A DNA stretch of 64,000 nucleotides, taken from assembly GCA_021782365.1 (NCBI GenBank), contig JAJXVB010000001.1:346223-410222 (forward strand). Reading direction: 5' to 3'. Below are positions 8,626 to 18,011 of this stretch, in pieces; within the stretch, counting starts at the first letter, position 1, and every line of letters starts with the position of its first letter. Below the pieces are notes generated by a model, which saw only the letters and a list, made by a program, of their open reading frames with translations, ran no database searches and was not told the origin of the DNA. The DNA comes from Pseudomonadota bacterium (GTDB taxonomy: Bacteria; Pseudomonadota; Gammaproteobacteria; Burkholderiales; Gallionellaceae). Position numbers and translations under genes: made by a program.

Positions 8626-9332
8626 GCCGGCTTGCGCAGAAGATCGACGCGTATCGGCATGTGGAATACGGCACCGTCTGTCGTCACGTGTCCCATGAAC
8701 TTTTGCCTGACTTCTTCATAAAGCGCATCGCTCAAGCGATGTTGCGTGTGCGTGACCTTGAGTATCTTGTCCTCGAACTCAGAGAAGTCTGAAAAACGCA
8801 TAGGCGAAAGGAAGAACGTCTGGCTTTCAAGGATGAGGCGGCCCGCTTCGACAGCGCGTTTGACGGATGCGAAAGCCGCCTCCCTGACCCTCTGCTCGTC
8901 GTGAAAGAGCCTCAGTATCTCGTTGAAATCGCCGGCGAAAACGGGCTCCGAGATATAGGCCGCCCCGCCTTCTCTTAGCACGCGGCGTATCTCTTCCATC
9001 GCATCATCCATCTGCTCGACGGGAACATGGTGCAATGACTTGAACATCAGGACGATGTCGAATGACTCGTCATCCGCCGGAATCGCCTGGGCACCTCCGC
9101 GTCCGAACCGCACTTTGTCAGGCTTCTCGCGCATCAGGTTTTCCGCATGCTGGATTTCATCCACTTCCAGCGCAACGATGCTTGCGACCTTGCCGTCTTT
9201 GGCAATGGCCATCGTCTTGTCGGCCTTGCCGCATCCCAGTTCGAGGACATCGGCATTATCAAGCGACAAAAGCCGCTCGTAGATTTCTCGCTCGTCGCAG
9301 ATCAATTGGGTCTCGGGGTTCGATATTTTCAT
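8622..9332 (-). CDS. SAM-dependent class I methyltransferase, substrate unknown
   Basis: A 236-residue protein of the Methyltransf_11/25 kind. Motif I is VLELGCGKADKTMAIAKDG (about residue 30), the acidic end of strand 2 is in VALEVDE, a motif like IPADDESFDIVLMFKSLHHV lies at about 90, and LREGGAAYISEPVF follows. The C-terminal half has no motif that identifies a substrate. The ATG at 9332 has an excellent AGGAGG ribosome binding site 5 bases upstream. It stands alone, convergent with the peroxide operon and separated from the tRNA/ppiD unit by a terminator. Confidence 0.85.
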   Translation of the reverse strand: MKISNPETQLICDEREIYERLLSLDNADVLELGCGKADKTMAIAKDGKVASIVALEVDEIQHAENLMREKPDKVRFGRGGAQAIPADDESFDIVLMFKSLHHVPVEQMDDAMEEIRRVLREGGAAYISEPVFAGDFNEILRLFHDEQRVREAAFASVKRAVEAGRLILESQTFFLSPMRFSDFSEFEDKILKVTHTQHRLSDALYEEVRQKFMGHVTTDGAVFHMPIRVDLLRKPA

Positions 9333-9359
9333 CAATTCCTCCTGGCAGGACTCTAGCAT

Positions 9360-9387
9360 AAAAAAAGCCGCTGATTGCTCAGCGGCT
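9360..9387 (-). terminator. Rho-independent terminator of the distal tRNA-Asp
   Basis: On the minus strand AGCCGCTGA-GCAA-TCAGCGGCT forms a perfect 9-bp stem followed by seven T residues. It ends the ppiD/tRNA-Val/tRNA-Asp transcript just before the methyltransferase gene. Confidence 0.9.
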
Positions 9388-9397
9388 CTTCTTGTGT

Positions 9398-9474
9398 TGG
9401 CGGAGTGGACGGGACTCGAACCCGCGACCCCCGGCGTGACAGGCCGGTATTCTAACCAACTGAACTACCACTCC
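9398..9474 (-). tRNA. tRNA-Asp (GTC), distal copy
   Basis: A 77-base cloverleaf with encoded CCA. The acceptor begins GGAGTGG, the anticodon loop CTGTCAC gives GTC, and the T-arm contains GGTTCGAGTCC. It is identical over its full length to the copy at 11549-11625. Confidence 0.97.
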
Positions 9475-9522
9475 AAAACTATTACTCATTACCGGCTACT
9501 CGCCACAAGCAACCGGCTTTGT

Positions 9523-9598
9523 TGGTGGGTGCTGACGGGGTCGAACCGCCGACATTCGCCTTGTAAGGGCGACGCTCTACCAACTGAGCTAAGCACCC
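9523..9598 (-). tRNA. tRNA-Val (TAC), distal copy
   Basis: A 76-base cloverleaf with encoded CCA, acceptor GGGTGCT and anticodon loop CTTACAA (TAC). It starts one base after the ppiD stop codon region, so it must be processed out of the ppiD mRNA or have a promoter inside ppiD. It is identical to 11661-11736. Confidence 0.97.
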
Positions 9599-9599
9599 T

Positions 9600-11486
9600 T
9601 TACTGTTTGACCGTTTCCGGCTCGGGCATCTTCACCTTGATGCTGGCTTTGCTCTTTGCATAAGCAAGATAAGCCTGCAACATCGCATCCCCCGTCATCT
9701 GCCTCAACTGCTGGGCATATCTCGCACGCTTCGCGTCGTCGGGAGGCGCTCCATCCTTCACCGCATCCAGACGCACGATCATGTATCCGCCTTGCGGGGA
9801 CTCTGCACCGACATACTGGGGTAGTTTGGCACTATCTGCCTGAAACAGCTGGCGCACTATCTCTGAGTCCAGCGCACCGTGTTTTATGCGAGTGATCGTC
9901 TGAGCCGATGACCAATTCAATGCAGGATTCGCACCCTGCTGTAATTGAGCGAGCAGCATTTTACCTTGTTTTGCGGCCATGTCCAGCGATTTTTGATGCA
10001 ATATCTTCTTTCTGATCTCGTCGCTGGCGTCTGAAAGGCTGCGCACTGCGGCAGGCTTGTGATCCAGCATGCGCGCGGCGACCAGCGTATTTTCGGCGAC
10101 TTCGATCGCTGCGGTATTGCGGTGATTCTTGGTCACATCGTCGCTGAATATGGCCTGCAGCATCTTGGGAGTCCAGATGTCATCGGCGGCTGCACCCTTC
10201 GTGAGCCAGCCGCTTTGCTCGATCTTCACCCCTGCCAGCTGTGCGGCGGGTTGCAGGGTGTCGCTCTGCTCGTAGACTGTGTTGCTGAACTTGTCGGCCA
10301 TCTCGGCAAACATGTCCGCCGCCTTCTGTTCGCGAAGCTTGGAGAGGATGTCGTTGCTCACTTCGCTGAAAGGCGCGACCTTTGCCGGTTTGATCGCCGT
10401 CAGCTTGATGATGTGATAGCCGAATTCCGATCTGACGAGATCGCTGATTTCTCCGACCTTGAGCGCAAACACGGCATCGTCAAACGGCTTGACCATCATG
10501 CCCTTGCCGAACGTGCCGAGATCCCCGCCGCTTGCGGCAGAACCTGGATCCTGGGAATTCTTTTTCGCGATCTCCGCAAACTGCGCAGGATTTTTCCTCA
10601 CTTCCTCTAGCAGCTTGGCCGCCTTCGCCTTGACCGCATCCTGTTCTGCCCGGGGCGCTTTGGGCGACACCGTCAGCAGAATGTGGGATGCCTGCCGCTG
10701 CTCTGGCGTCGAAAATTCTGACTGGTGTTCATCGTAGTACTTCTTGACTTCCTCGGGCTTCACCTCGACCCTGGAGATCAGATCCGCCACAGAGAACTTG
10801 ACGTATTGAACCCGGATCTCTTCGGGAGTCTGAAACTCCTTCTGATTCTGGTCGTAATAAGTCTTGATTTCGCCGTCGTCGACCTTGATGCCGGATTCGC
10901 TCAGAGGAATCTGCGCGATGCTGATGGTGCGCTGCTGCTCGTTTATCGCGATGATCCTGTCCGCAACGGCATTCGCGGCATAGCCGTTCTGCGTGAAGGA
11001 GTTGCTCATCTCTTCGCCGATCAATTCACCCTTCAGGCGCTGTTCGAATACCAGGGGCGACATGCTCCTCTCGGCCAGAACGCTGACATAACGGGCCTTG
11101 TCGAACTTCCCATCCACCTTGAATGCATCGATGCTGGCGATCACCTGCGCGATCTGTTCATCGGTCACCGTCAATCCTGCGGAGATTCCATTTTCGATCA
11201 ATAGTTTTTGACCGATCAGGCTGTTCAGGACTGCCTGCCTCATCTCCGGCTTGTCGAACATCGCAGGATCAAAATTCGCGCCCAGCATCTGGCGCAGCCT
11301 GTCCTGCTGCTGGTTTAAGGCCGTATCGAATTCCTGTTTGGTGATCTTCGTTCCGTCAACGGTGGCCGGCGCATCCGAGCTTCCCGAATGTCGATATGAA
11401 TCCACTCCGAAGAATACGAATGGCAGTATGATCAGGAGCAGCACGATCTGCACCCATCTTCTTTTTTCATGAACGAAATCAAACAT
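9600..11486 (-). CDS. ppiD: Periplasmic folding chaperone / peptidyl-prolyl isomerase D
   Basis: A 628-residue inner-membrane-anchored chaperone for outer-membrane and secreted proteins. The start [31 protein letters not shown] is the cytoplasmic tip plus single membrane anchor of PpiD. A SurA-N-like region follows (about 35-200), then one parvulin domain (about 265-360; [43 protein letters not shown]) and a C-terminal helical region. Length and domain order match E. coli PpiD. It sits between two identical tRNA-Val/tRNA-Asp pairs, an unusual position discussed in the findings. Confidence 0.95.
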   Translation of the reverse strand: MFDFVHEKRRWVQIVLLLIILPFVFFGVDSYRHSGSSDAPATVDGTKITKQEFDTALNQQQDRLRQMLGANFDPAMFDKPEMRQAVLNSLIGQKLLIENGISAGLTVTDEQIAQVIASIDAFKVDGKFDKARYVSVLAERSMSPLVFEQRLKGELIGEEMSNSFTQNGYAANAVADRIIAINEQQRTISIAQIPLSESGIKVDDGEIKTYYDQNQKEFQTPEEIRVQYVKFSVADLISRVEVKPEEVKKYYDEHQSEFSTPEQRQASHILLTVSPKAPRAEQDAVKAKAAKLLEEVRKNPAQFAEIAKKNSQDPGSAASGGDLGTFGKGMMVKPFDDAVFALKVGEISDLVRSEFGYHIIKLTAIKPAKVAPFSEVSNDILSKLREQKAADMFAEMADKFSNTVYEQSDTLQPAAQLAGVKIEQSGWLTKGAAADDIWTPKMLQAIFSDDVTKNHRNTAAIEVAENTLVAARMLDHKPAAVRSLSDASDEIRKKILHQKSLDMAAKQGKMLLAQLQQGANPALNWSSAQTITRIKHGALDSEIVRQLFQADSAKLPQYVGAESPQGGYMIVRLDAVKDGAPPDDAKRARYAQQLRQMTGDAMLQAYLAYAKSKASIKVKMPEPETVKQ

Positions 11487-11517
11487 GGCGACCCCGGCTC
11501 TCTTGCATGACAGATAC

Positions 11518-11543
11518 GAAAAAAGGCGAACTTTCGTTCGCCT
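11518..11543 (-). terminator. Terminator after the proximal tRNA-Asp
   Basis: On the minus strand AGGCGAAC-GAAA-GTTCGCCT is an 8-bp perfect stem with a GAAA tetraloop followed by TTTTTTC. It separates the first tRNA pair from ppiD, so ppiD needs its own promoter between about 11487 and 11518 or depends on read-through. Confidence 0.85.
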
Positions 11544-11548
11544 CGATT

Positions 11549-11625
11549 TGGCGGAGTGGACGGGACTCGAACCCGCGACCCCCGGCGTGACAGGCCGGTA
11601 TTCTAACCAACTGAACTACCACTCC
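11549..11625 (-). tRNA. tRNA-Asp (GTC), proximal copy
   Basis: A full 77-base cloverleaf with CCA and anticodon GTC. It is identical to 9398-9474 and preceded by tRNA-Val as in that pair. Confidence 0.97.
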
Positions 11626-11660
11626 AAAAATGTAACCCAGTTGTCATTGAGCATGTAAAC

Positions 11661-11736
11661 TGGTGGGTGCTGACGGGGTCGAACCGCCGACATTCGCCTT
11701 GTAAGGGCGACGCTCTACCAACTGAGCTAAGCACCC
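11661..11736 (-). tRNA. tRNA-Val (TAC), proximal copy
   Basis: A full 76-base cloverleaf with CCA and anticodon TAC, 11 bases after the hupB stop and probably co-transcribed with hupB. It is identical to 9523-9598. Confidence 0.97.
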
Positions 11737-11747
11737 GACAAAGACGA

Positions 11748-12020
11748 TCAGTTTACAGCATCTTTCAAACCTTTTCCAGCGCGAAATTTTGGAACTTTCG
11801 CAGCCTTGATGGTGATCTCCGCTCCTGTCTGCGGATTCCGGCCTTTGCGGGCAGCCCTTTTTTCGACCGAAAAGGAGCCGAAGCCCACCAGAGCGACCTC
11901 ATCTCCCTTCTTCAGGGATTTCTTGATTGCCTCCAGCATGCCATCAAGAGCGCGGCCGGCAGCAGCCTTCGAAATGTCAGCCGATGTTGCAATTGCATCT
12001 ACCAAGTCAGACTTATTCAT
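11748..12020 (-). CDS. hupB: DNA-binding protein HU-beta
   Basis: A 90-residue histone-like protein starting [26 protein letters not shown]. The DNA-binding arm region [21 protein letters not shown] carries the family signature, and the C-terminus is [16 protein letters not shown]. Length and sequence are standard. It lies between lon and the tRNA pair, a conserved betaproteobacterial neighbourhood. It would act as a nucleoid-bending dimer. Confidence 0.97.
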   Translation of the reverse strand: MNKSDLVDAIATSADISKAAAGRALDGMLEAIKKSLKKGDEVALVGFGSFSVEKRAARKGRNPQTGAEITIKAAKVPKFRAGKGLKDAVN

Positions 12021-12107
12021 CTTCTACCATCTCCCTAAATCATTAATTATTATTTAACGCAAACCAAGCCTGCTTTATATCAAGACTGCGAAGCTTTGGT
12101 CAAGCGC

Positions 12108-14513
12108 TCAATGCTTGGTTGCAACGACCGGAACTGGCAGCACGGCATCTCCCACCAATGCGGGCACATCAGAATCCTCGCGAGGTTCGGGCTTGCGCTC
12201 CAAGGCAAGCTCAAGCACCTGCTCTATCCATTTCACCGGATGAATGTCGAGCTTGTTCTTGACGTTGTCCGAAATCTCCGCCAGATCCTTGACGTTTTCC
12301 TCGGGTATCAGGACCGTCTTGATGCCTCCCCGCTGAGCGGCAATCAATTTCTCCTTCAGTCCGCCTATGGGCAGCACTTCCCCGCGCAACGTGATTTCCC
12401 CAGTCATCGCCACATCCGCCCTGACCGGAATGCCAGTCAATGCGGAAACCATCGCCGTGCACATGCCTATGCCCGCGCTTGGCCCATCCTTGGGTATCGC
12501 CCCTTCCGGCAGATGGATGTGCAGATCATTCTTCTGATAGAAGTCCTCGTCTATCCCGAGCCGCTTGGTGCGGCCGCGCACCACGCTCAAGGCTGCCTGT
12601 ATCGACTCCTGCATCACCTCTCCGAGTTTGCCGGTCGTAGTCGTTTTTCCCTTGCCAGGCAGGACCACGGTTTCTATCGTGAGCAGCTCGCCGCCCACCT
12701 CGGTCCACGCAAGCCCGGTCACCTGCCCTACCTGATTGCGCTTTTCCGCCACGCCGTAGGAATAGCGGCGCACGCCCAGATACTTGTCCAGATTGCGTGA
12801 ATTGACAACCACCTTCTTGCCGCGCGTCTTGAGCAGCAATCCCTTGACCACTTTGCGGCAAATCTTGGAAATTTCGCGCTCCAGGCCGCGAACGCCCGCC
12901 TCCCTCACGTAATAGCGGACGATGTCCCGCAATGCCGTCTCGGTGATGGCGATCTCCTCTGGATTGAGGCCATTGTTCTTGATCGCCTTGGGCACGAGAT
13001 AGCGAGTTGCAATATTGATCTTCTCGTCTTCCATGTAGCTCGAAACATGGATGATCTCCATGCGGTCGAGCAGCGCATCGGGGATATTCAGCGTATTGGC
13101 GGTCGCGACGAACATCACGTCGGAAAGATCGTAGTCCACCTCGACGTAGTGATCGACAAAGGTCGAGTTCTGCTCGGGATCCAGCACCTCGAGCAGCGCC
13201 GCAGAAGGATCGCCTCTCATGTCCATGCCCATCTTGTCTACTTCGTCGAGCAGGAACAGCGGGTTCTTCACCGCGATCTTGCTCATGTTCTGCAGTATCT
13301 TGCCGGGCATTGACCCGATATAGGTGCGGCGATGGCCGCGAATCTCGGATTCATCCCTCACCCCACCCAGAGACATCCGCACGAACTTGCGGTTGGTCGC
13401 TCGCGCGATGGATTGCCCGAGCGAAGTCTTGCCCACTCCTGGAGGTCCCACCAGGCAGAGTATCGGTGCCTTGAGCTTGTCGACGCGCTGTTGAACCGCC
13501 AGATATTCGAGTATGCGTTCCTTGACCTTATCAAGGCCATAGTGATCCTCTTCCAGAACGACTTCAGCCTTCTTGAGATCCGCGCTGATCTTGGTTTTCT
13601 TCTTCCAGGGCAATCCGATCAGCACATCGATGTAGTTGCGCACGACGGTCGCTTCAGCAGACATCGGCGACATCAGGCGCAGCTTCTTGAGTTCGGCCTC
13701 GGCTTTGGCTCTAGCCTCCTTGGGCATGTTGGCCGCCTTGATCTTCTTGTCCAGCCCGTCGAGATCGGCACCTTCCTCTTCCTCGCCCAGTTCCTTCTGT
13801 ATCGCCTTGACCTGTTCGTTGAGGTAATACTCGCGCTGGCTCTTTTCCATCTGACGCTTGACGCGACCGCGGATGCGCTTTTCGACCTGCAGGATATCGA
13901 TCTCGCCTTCGAGCAGTCCCAGAAGATGTTCCAGGCGCTTTTTGACAGAAGAAATCTCGAGCACTTGCTGCTTCTGCTCCAGCTTCAACGGCAGATGTGC
14001 CGCGACGATATCCGCGAGGCGGCCGGCATCATCTATCCCGGTCAGGGAAGACAGGATTTCAGGCGGAATCTTCTTGTTCAGCTTGACGAACTGTTCGAAC
14101 TGGGAGATCAGCGTCCTGCGCATCGCCTCCGATTCGCTCCCGCTCGCATCCTCCGCGGGAATGACCTCGACTTCGGCCACAAAATGGCTGTCGACATCCT
14201 CCACATTCAGCACATTGACGCGATTGATCCCTTCCACCAGCACCTTGACCGTGCCATCCGGCAGCTTCAGCATTTGCAGCACATTCGCCATGCTGCCTAT
14301 GCCAAACAAATCTTCCGTTCCCGGATCGTCCTTGGATGCAGTTTTCTGCGCAACCAGCACGATGGATTTTCCTGCATCCATCGCCAATTCCAGCGCCTTG
14401 ATGGACTTGGCGCGCCCCACGAACAGCGGGATGACCATGTGCGGAAATACGACGACATCGCGCAACGGCAACAATGGATGAAGCTCAACTGGAATATTTT
14501 GTTTGGTAGCCAT
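12108..14513 (-). CDS. lon: ATP-dependent protease Lon
   Basis: An 801-residue LonA protease. The N-terminal substrate-binding domain (about 1-310; [23 protein letters not shown]) is followed by the AAA+ module with Walker [10 protein letters not shown] (about 362), Walker [10 protein letters not shown], and the C-terminal protease domain with the Ser-Lys dyad region [11 protein letters not shown] and [10 protein letters not shown]. The ATG at 14513 gives the conserved N-terminus with AAAGG upstream; a longer frame adds 19 residues outside the family. It degrades misfolded and regulatory cytoplasmic proteins and is adjacent to clpX-clpP-tig, the usual quality-control cluster. Confidence 0.97.
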   Translation of the reverse strand: MATKQNIPVELHPLLPLRDVVVFPHMVIPLFVGRAKSIKALELAMDAGKSIVLVAQKTASKDDPGTEDLFGIGSMANVLQMLKLPDGTVKVLVEGINRVNVLNVEDVDSHFVAEVEVIPAEDASGSESEAMRRTLISQFEQFVKLNKKIPPEILSSLTGIDDAGRLADIVAAHLPLKLEQKQQVLEISSVKKRLEHLLGLLEGEIDILQVEKRIRGRVKRQMEKSQREYYLNEQVKAIQKELGEEEEGADLDGLDKKIKAANMPKEARAKAEAELKKLRLMSPMSAEATVVRNYIDVLIGLPWKKKTKISADLKKAEVVLEEDHYGLDKVKERILEYLAVQQRVDKLKAPILCLVGPPGVGKTSLGQSIARATNRKFVRMSLGGVRDESEIRGHRRTYIGSMPGKILQNMSKIAVKNPLFLLDEVDKMGMDMRGDPSAALLEVLDPEQNSTFVDHYVEVDYDLSDVMFVATANTLNIPDALLDRMEIIHVSSYMEDEKINIATRYLVPKAIKNNGLNPEEIAITETALRDIVRYYVREAGVRGLEREISKICRKVVKGLLLKTRGKKVVVNSRNLDKYLGVRRYSYGVAEKRNQVGQVTGLAWTEVGGELLTIETVVLPGKGKTTTTGKLGEVMQESIQAALSVVRGRTKRLGIDEDFYQKNDLHIHLPEGAIPKDGPSAGIGMCTAMVSALTGIPVRADVAMTGEITLRGEVLPIGGLKEKLIAAQRGGIKTVLIPEENVKDLAEISDNVKNKLDIHPVKWIEQVLELALERKPEPREDSDVPALVGDAVLPVPVVATKH

Positions 14514-14592
14514 GGCAATTACCTTTTCGTTGTCAGGATTGCTAGATGGGGACAGCTTAAACCAATTCAATCCCTGCTTGGAAAAGATTGAT

Positions 14593-14627
14593 CAAAAAAC
14601 TCGGGAAAGCCAGAACCGGCCCTCCCG
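14593..14627 (-). terminator. Probable terminator downstream of clpX
   Basis: On the minus strand a GC-rich imperfect stem (CGGGA...GGCC...GGC...TCCCG) is followed by AGTTTTTTG. It lies 17 bases after the clpX stop codon and before lon, so it would separate the tig-clpP-clpX transcript from lon. Confidence 0.6.
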
Positions 14628-14643
14628 GTTTTTCGCGCAGGAA

Positions 14644-15894
14644 TCAGGCCGCCTTGGGCGTATCCGTATAGACGATGATGGGCTTGAGTTCTCCGACAGA
14701 CGCGGTCTCTTCCAGCACCACCTTGCTGACGTTATCCATCGATGGCAGATCGAACATCACGTCCAGCAATGCATGCTCCAGAATCGAACGAAGGCCACGC
14801 GCACCCGTCTTGCGTACTAGCGCCTTCTTTGCAACCGCAAGCAAGGCGTTTTCGCGGAATTCGAGATCAACCCCTTCCATCGCGAAAAGCTTCTGATACT
14901 GCTTGGTGAGCGCATTCTTGGGCTCCGTGAGTATCCTCACCATCGCGGCCTCATCCAGCTCTTCCAGGGTTGCGACCACCGGCAGGCGGCCCACGAATTC
15001 AGGTATCAGCCCGAACTTCACGAGATCTTCCGGTTCGACATCGCGCAGCGTCTCACCTGTCTTTCTCTCATCGACCGAACTCACGGTCGCGCCAAACCCG
15101 ATGCCGGACTTGGATGAACGGTTGCGTATGATCTTTTCCAGGCCATCGAAGGCGCCGCCGCAGATGAACAGAATATTGGTCGTATCCACCTGCAAGAATT
15201 CGGTGTTCGGATGCTTGCGTCCACCCTGAGGAGGGATCGAGGCCTTTGTGCCCTCGATCAGCTTCAAAAGCGCCTGCTGCACGCCCTCGCCCGACACATC
15301 CCTGGTGATCGAAGGATTGTCGGACTTCCTCGAAATCTTGTCGATCTCATCCACATACACGATGCCGCGCTGCGCCTTCTCGACATTGTAATCGCATGCC
15401 TGCAGCAGCTTCTGTATGATGTTCTCGACGTCTTCGCCGACATAACCGGCCTCGGTCAGCGTGGTCGCATCGGCCATCACGAAAGGCACATCCAGCATGC
15501 GCGCCAGGGTTTGCGCGAGCAATGTCTTGCCAGAACCCGTCGGCCCTACCAGCAAAATATTGCTCTTGGAAAGTTCGACTCCGTCGTTCGTGTTGCTCTT
15601 GAGTCTCTTGTAATGGTTGTAGACCGCAACAGACAGGATGCGCTTGGCGCGTTCCTGCCCGATCACGTATTCGTCAAGGGTTGCGCAGATCTCCTTTGGA
15701 ACTGGCAGCTCCGACTTGTCACCCTGCCCGTTCTCTCCCTGTATCTCTTCGCGCATGATGTCGTTGCAAAGCGTGATGCACTCGTCGCACACGAACACGG
15801 ATGGCCCTGCGATGAGCTTGCGAACCTCATGCTGACTCTTGCCGCAAAACGAGCAATAAAGCAGCTTGTCACCAGATTTCTTATCGTTAGCCAT
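14644..15894 (-). CDS. clpX: ClpX, unfoldase subunit of ClpXP
   Basis: A 416-residue AAA+ protein. The N-terminal zinc-binding domain has CSFC near residue 14 and CDEC near 36. Walker A is GPTGSGKT, Walker B is [10 protein letters not shown], the pore-2/R-finger region is [18 protein letters not shown], and the ClpP-docking IGF loop is in SKSGIGFGA. The length is normal. It recognises tagged substrates and feeds them into ClpP, encoded 23 bases upstream on the same strand. Confidence 0.98.
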   Translation of the reverse strand: MANDKKSGDKLLYCSFCGKSQHEVRKLIAGPSVFVCDECITLCNDIMREEIQGENGQGDKSELPVPKEICATLDEYVIGQERAKRILSVAVYNHYKRLKSNTNDGVELSKSNILLVGPTGSGKTLLAQTLARMLDVPFVMADATTLTEAGYVGEDVENIIQKLLQACDYNVEKAQRGIVYVDEIDKISRKSDNPSITRDVSGEGVQQALLKLIEGTKASIPPQGGRKHPNTEFLQVDTTNILFICGGAFDGLEKIIRNRSSKSGIGFGATVSSVDERKTGETLRDVEPEDLVKFGLIPEFVGRLPVVATLEELDEAAMVRILTEPKNALTKQYQKLFAMEGVDLEFRENALLAVAKKALVRKTGARGLRSILEHALLDVMFDLPSMDNVSKVVLEETASVGELKPIIVYTDTPKAA

Positions 15895-15917
15895 GGCAAA
15901 CCTCTCTCAAATTTTTA

Positions 15918-16526
15918 TCAGGCGCGCTTGTCCAGCACCTGATCGACCAGCCCATAGGCAACGGCATCCGCCGCGCTCATGAAATTATCGCGATCCGTGT
16001 CGCGCTCGATCACTTCGACCGATTGCCCGGTATGCGTCGCCAGCATCTGATTGAGCTTCTGCTTCAAATACAGTATCTCGCGAGCATGGATTTCGATGTC
16101 CGATGCCTGCCCCCTGAAGCCTCCCAGAGGCTGATGTATCATCACGCGCGAATTGGGCAGGCAGAAGCGCTTGCCCTTTTCGCCTGCCGTCAGGAGAAAC
16201 GCGCCCATGCTGGCCGCCTGCCCTATGCAAAGCGTGCTCACCGCAGGCTTGATGAACTGCATGGTGTCGTAGATCGCCATGCCTGCCGTGACCGAGCCGC
16301 CGGGAGAATTGATGTAGAAGTGTATGTCCTTGTCCGGGTTTTCCGATTCCAGAAAAAGCATCTGCGCGACGATCAGGTTGGCCGTGTGGTCGTTCACCTC
16401 GCCCACCAGAAACACCACGCGCTCCTTCAAAAGGCGTGAATAGATGTCATAGGCTCGCTCGCCCCGACCGCTGGACTCGACCACCATGGGGATCATGCCG
16501 ATATTCTTCGTCTCTTCGTAATGCAT
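15918..16526 (-). CDS. clpP: ClpP, proteolytic subunit
   Basis: A 202-residue serine peptidase. The catalytic Ser is in [11 protein letters not shown], His in [12 protein letters not shown], and Asp in [12 protein letters not shown]. The short N-terminal propeptide ([18 protein letters not shown]) and the [18 protein letters not shown] handle region are standard. It follows the trigger factor gene by one base, so it probably depends on transcription, and perhaps translation, through that interrupted gene. Confidence 0.98.
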   Translation of the reverse strand: MHYEETKNIGMIPMVVESSGRGERAYDIYSRLLKERVVFLVGEVNDHTANLIVAQMLFLESENPDKDIHFYINSPGGSVTAGMAIYDTMQFIKPAVSTLCIGQAASMGAFLLTAGEKGKRFCLPNSRVMIHQPLGGFRGQASDIEIHAREILYLKQKLNQMLATHTGQSVEVIERDTDRDNFMSAADAVAYGLVDQVLDKRA

Positions 16527-16527
16527 G

Positions 16528-17418
16528 TCAATTCCCCATCAAATCTGTAAATGTAACGGCCTGATCGGTCACCTTGGCGCGCGCCATCACCCATTCCACG
16601 ACGCTTTCTTCCAGGGCCAGATTCTCGAGTTCCTGATAGCGGGACGGATCCGCATAGTGCCAGCGTACCACTTCTTCCGGATGCTCGAAACTCTGGGCGT
16701 AATCTTCGACCAGCGCGCGAACCTTCTCAGGATCTGCCTTGATCTCCTGCTTCTGAGCGAGATCGGCCAGTATCAGCCCCAGCTTGACACGCTTTTCCGC
16801 GCGCTCGCGGAAAAGTTCGGGCGGCAATTGCGCGCCTTTTTTCATCATGCCGCGCTGCTCCATCTCTTCTGCGGTCTGATGCATCAGCCTGTGCATCTCC
16901 CATTCGACCAGCGCACGAGGCAGCTCAAACCTGGCAACCTTGAGCAGCAAGTCCATCGCCGCATCCTTGTTCCTGCCCTTCAGGCGGCGCGAAACTTCGC
17001 GCTCCAGATTGCCGCGCACTTCATCCTGCAGCCTTGCCACATCCCCATCCGCGATGCCGACGGATTTGGCGAATTCAGAATCCACCTCCGGCAGCACCTG
17101 CGCCTCGACGCTTTTCACCGTGATCTGGAAGGTGACCTGCTTGCCCGCCACATCCTTGCCATGATAATCCTCGGGAAAAGTCATGTCGAAAGACTTGGTC
17201 TCACCGGCGCTCATGCCGACGATCGCTGTCTCGAAATCGCGCAGCATGCGGCCAGAACCTGGAACGACCGGATAATCCTTTGCCTCCCCGCCCTGGAATG
17301 GCTTGCCGTCCAGCGTGCCTACAAAGTCGATCAGCACCCTGTCTTCGTTCTGCGCCGCCCTTGTCACTAGGGCATAGGTCGCGCGCTGCTTGCGCAGCGT
17401 GGCAATGGTGTTGTCCAC
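16528..17418 (-). CDS. tig: Trigger factor, middle and C-terminal domains (after an in-frame amber codon)
   Basis: Residues matching the isomerase domain and the C-terminal chaperone domain of trigger factor. Beginning [14 protein letters not shown], it contains the FKBP-like region ([35 protein letters not shown] split around residue 30) and a helical SBD ending in [10 protein letters not shown]. The reading frame is the same as that of the N-terminal half, with only TAG and one GAT codon between the pieces. A GTG at 17418 could restart translation, but I see no convincing ribosome binding site for it. Together the two parts would give about 431 residues, the normal length. It is either a real truncation, a restart giving two polypeptides, or a sequencing error. 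Confidence 0.85.
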   Translation of the reverse strand: MDNTIATLRKQRATYALVTRAAQNEDRVLIDFVGTLDGKPFQGGEAKDYPVVPGSGRMLRDFETAIVGMSAGETKSFDMTFPEDYHGKDVAGKQVTFQITVKSVEAQVLPEVDSEFAKSVGIADGDVARLQDEVRGNLEREVSRRLKGRNKDAAMDLLLKVARFELPRALVEWEMHRLMHQTAEEMEQRGMMKKGAQLPPELFRERAEKRVKLGLILADLAQKQEIKADPEKVRALVEDYAQSFEHPEEVVRWHYADPSRYQELENLALEESVVEWVMARAKVTDQAVTFTDLMGN

Positions 17419-17421
17419 ATC

Positions 17422-17424
17422 CTA
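17422..17424 (-). other. In-frame amber codon splitting tig
   Basis: Codon 135 of the trigger factor frame is TAG, flanked by CAG and GAT; homology continues without gap or frameshift on both sides. A single C-to-T change in CAG would explain it. TAG is used as an ordinary stop elsewhere here (for example after the methyltransferase and DUF2252 genes), so general recoding of TAG is unlikely. Confidence 0.9.
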
Positions 17425-17826
17425 CTGTGTCAACTCATGGGACGAGCGCACGACAGATTCGCCCGAAATGTCGCCAAGAACCACTTCCGGGTAAACCTCG
17501 AAAGTCGCGCTGTATTCGATTTCATCAGCATTCCAGTCGGCTGTCTTCACTGTAAACTCGGGGTCTCCCGCGACTTTCAAAGACTGCGCCTGTATGGCCT
17601 CCATGAAAGACTTCTGCAACGCATCTCCGAGCGCTTCGCGGCGCGCTTCCGAACCGTAATACTGCTCGAGTATCTTGCCTGGAATCTTGCCAGGACGGAA
17701 TCCTGCGATCTTCGCGGTCTTCCCGATGCGCTTCAAGCGGTCAGCCACCTGACTGTTCACGGCTTGCTGGGGAATCTTTGCGTTCAGTCGACGCTCTAGG
17801 GCGCTTACGGTTTCTACGCTGGTCAT
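17422..17826 (-). CDS. tig: Trigger factor, N-terminal ribosome-binding domain, ends at in-frame TAG
   Basis: A 134-residue product with the ribosome-docking signature GFRPGKIPGK (about residues 43-52) and the rest of the trigger factor N-domain (RREALGDALQKSFMEAI, FEVYPEVVLGD). It ends ELTQ-stop exactly at the linker to the isomerase domain, where other trigger factors continue through a variable position (E. coli reads EVTDADVD). The ATG at 17826 is preceded by AAGGA. An isolated N-domain is known to bind ribosomes by itself, so this product could retain docking without chaperoning. Confidence 0.88.
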   Translation of the reverse strand: MTSVETVSALERRLNAKIPQQAVNSQVADRLKRIGKTAKIAGFRPGKIPGKILEQYYGSEARREALGDALQKSFMEAIQAQSLKVAGDPEFTVKTADWNADEIEYSATFEVYPEVVLGDISGESVVRSSHELTQ

Positions 17827-18011
17827 GCTTTAGTATCCTTCAGAATATATATGAATGGGTTTCACGCGAGGAAAGCTCGATTTTCTTCAAGTCATTGAAT
17901 CAGCTTTTCAAATCAGCGCCAGCGCGGTCGTCATGCCGCCGCGAGCGATGCTGCCCAACGCCTGCTCCCGAAAGATTGTAACAGAATCCTGCTCTTCGAG
18001 CATACCGGACG

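Noticed and set aside
13332..14591. 419-codon plus-strand frame antisense to lon
   Set aside because: The opposite strand encodes conserved Lon domains; the frame is open only because of codon bias.
16528..17826. General recoding of TAG as a sense codon
   Set aside because: TAG ends the methyltransferase (8622) and DUF2252 (18012) genes at the expected family ends, so TAG works as a stop here. The second conserved frame with TAG (RhuM relic at 50624) is clearly degenerate.
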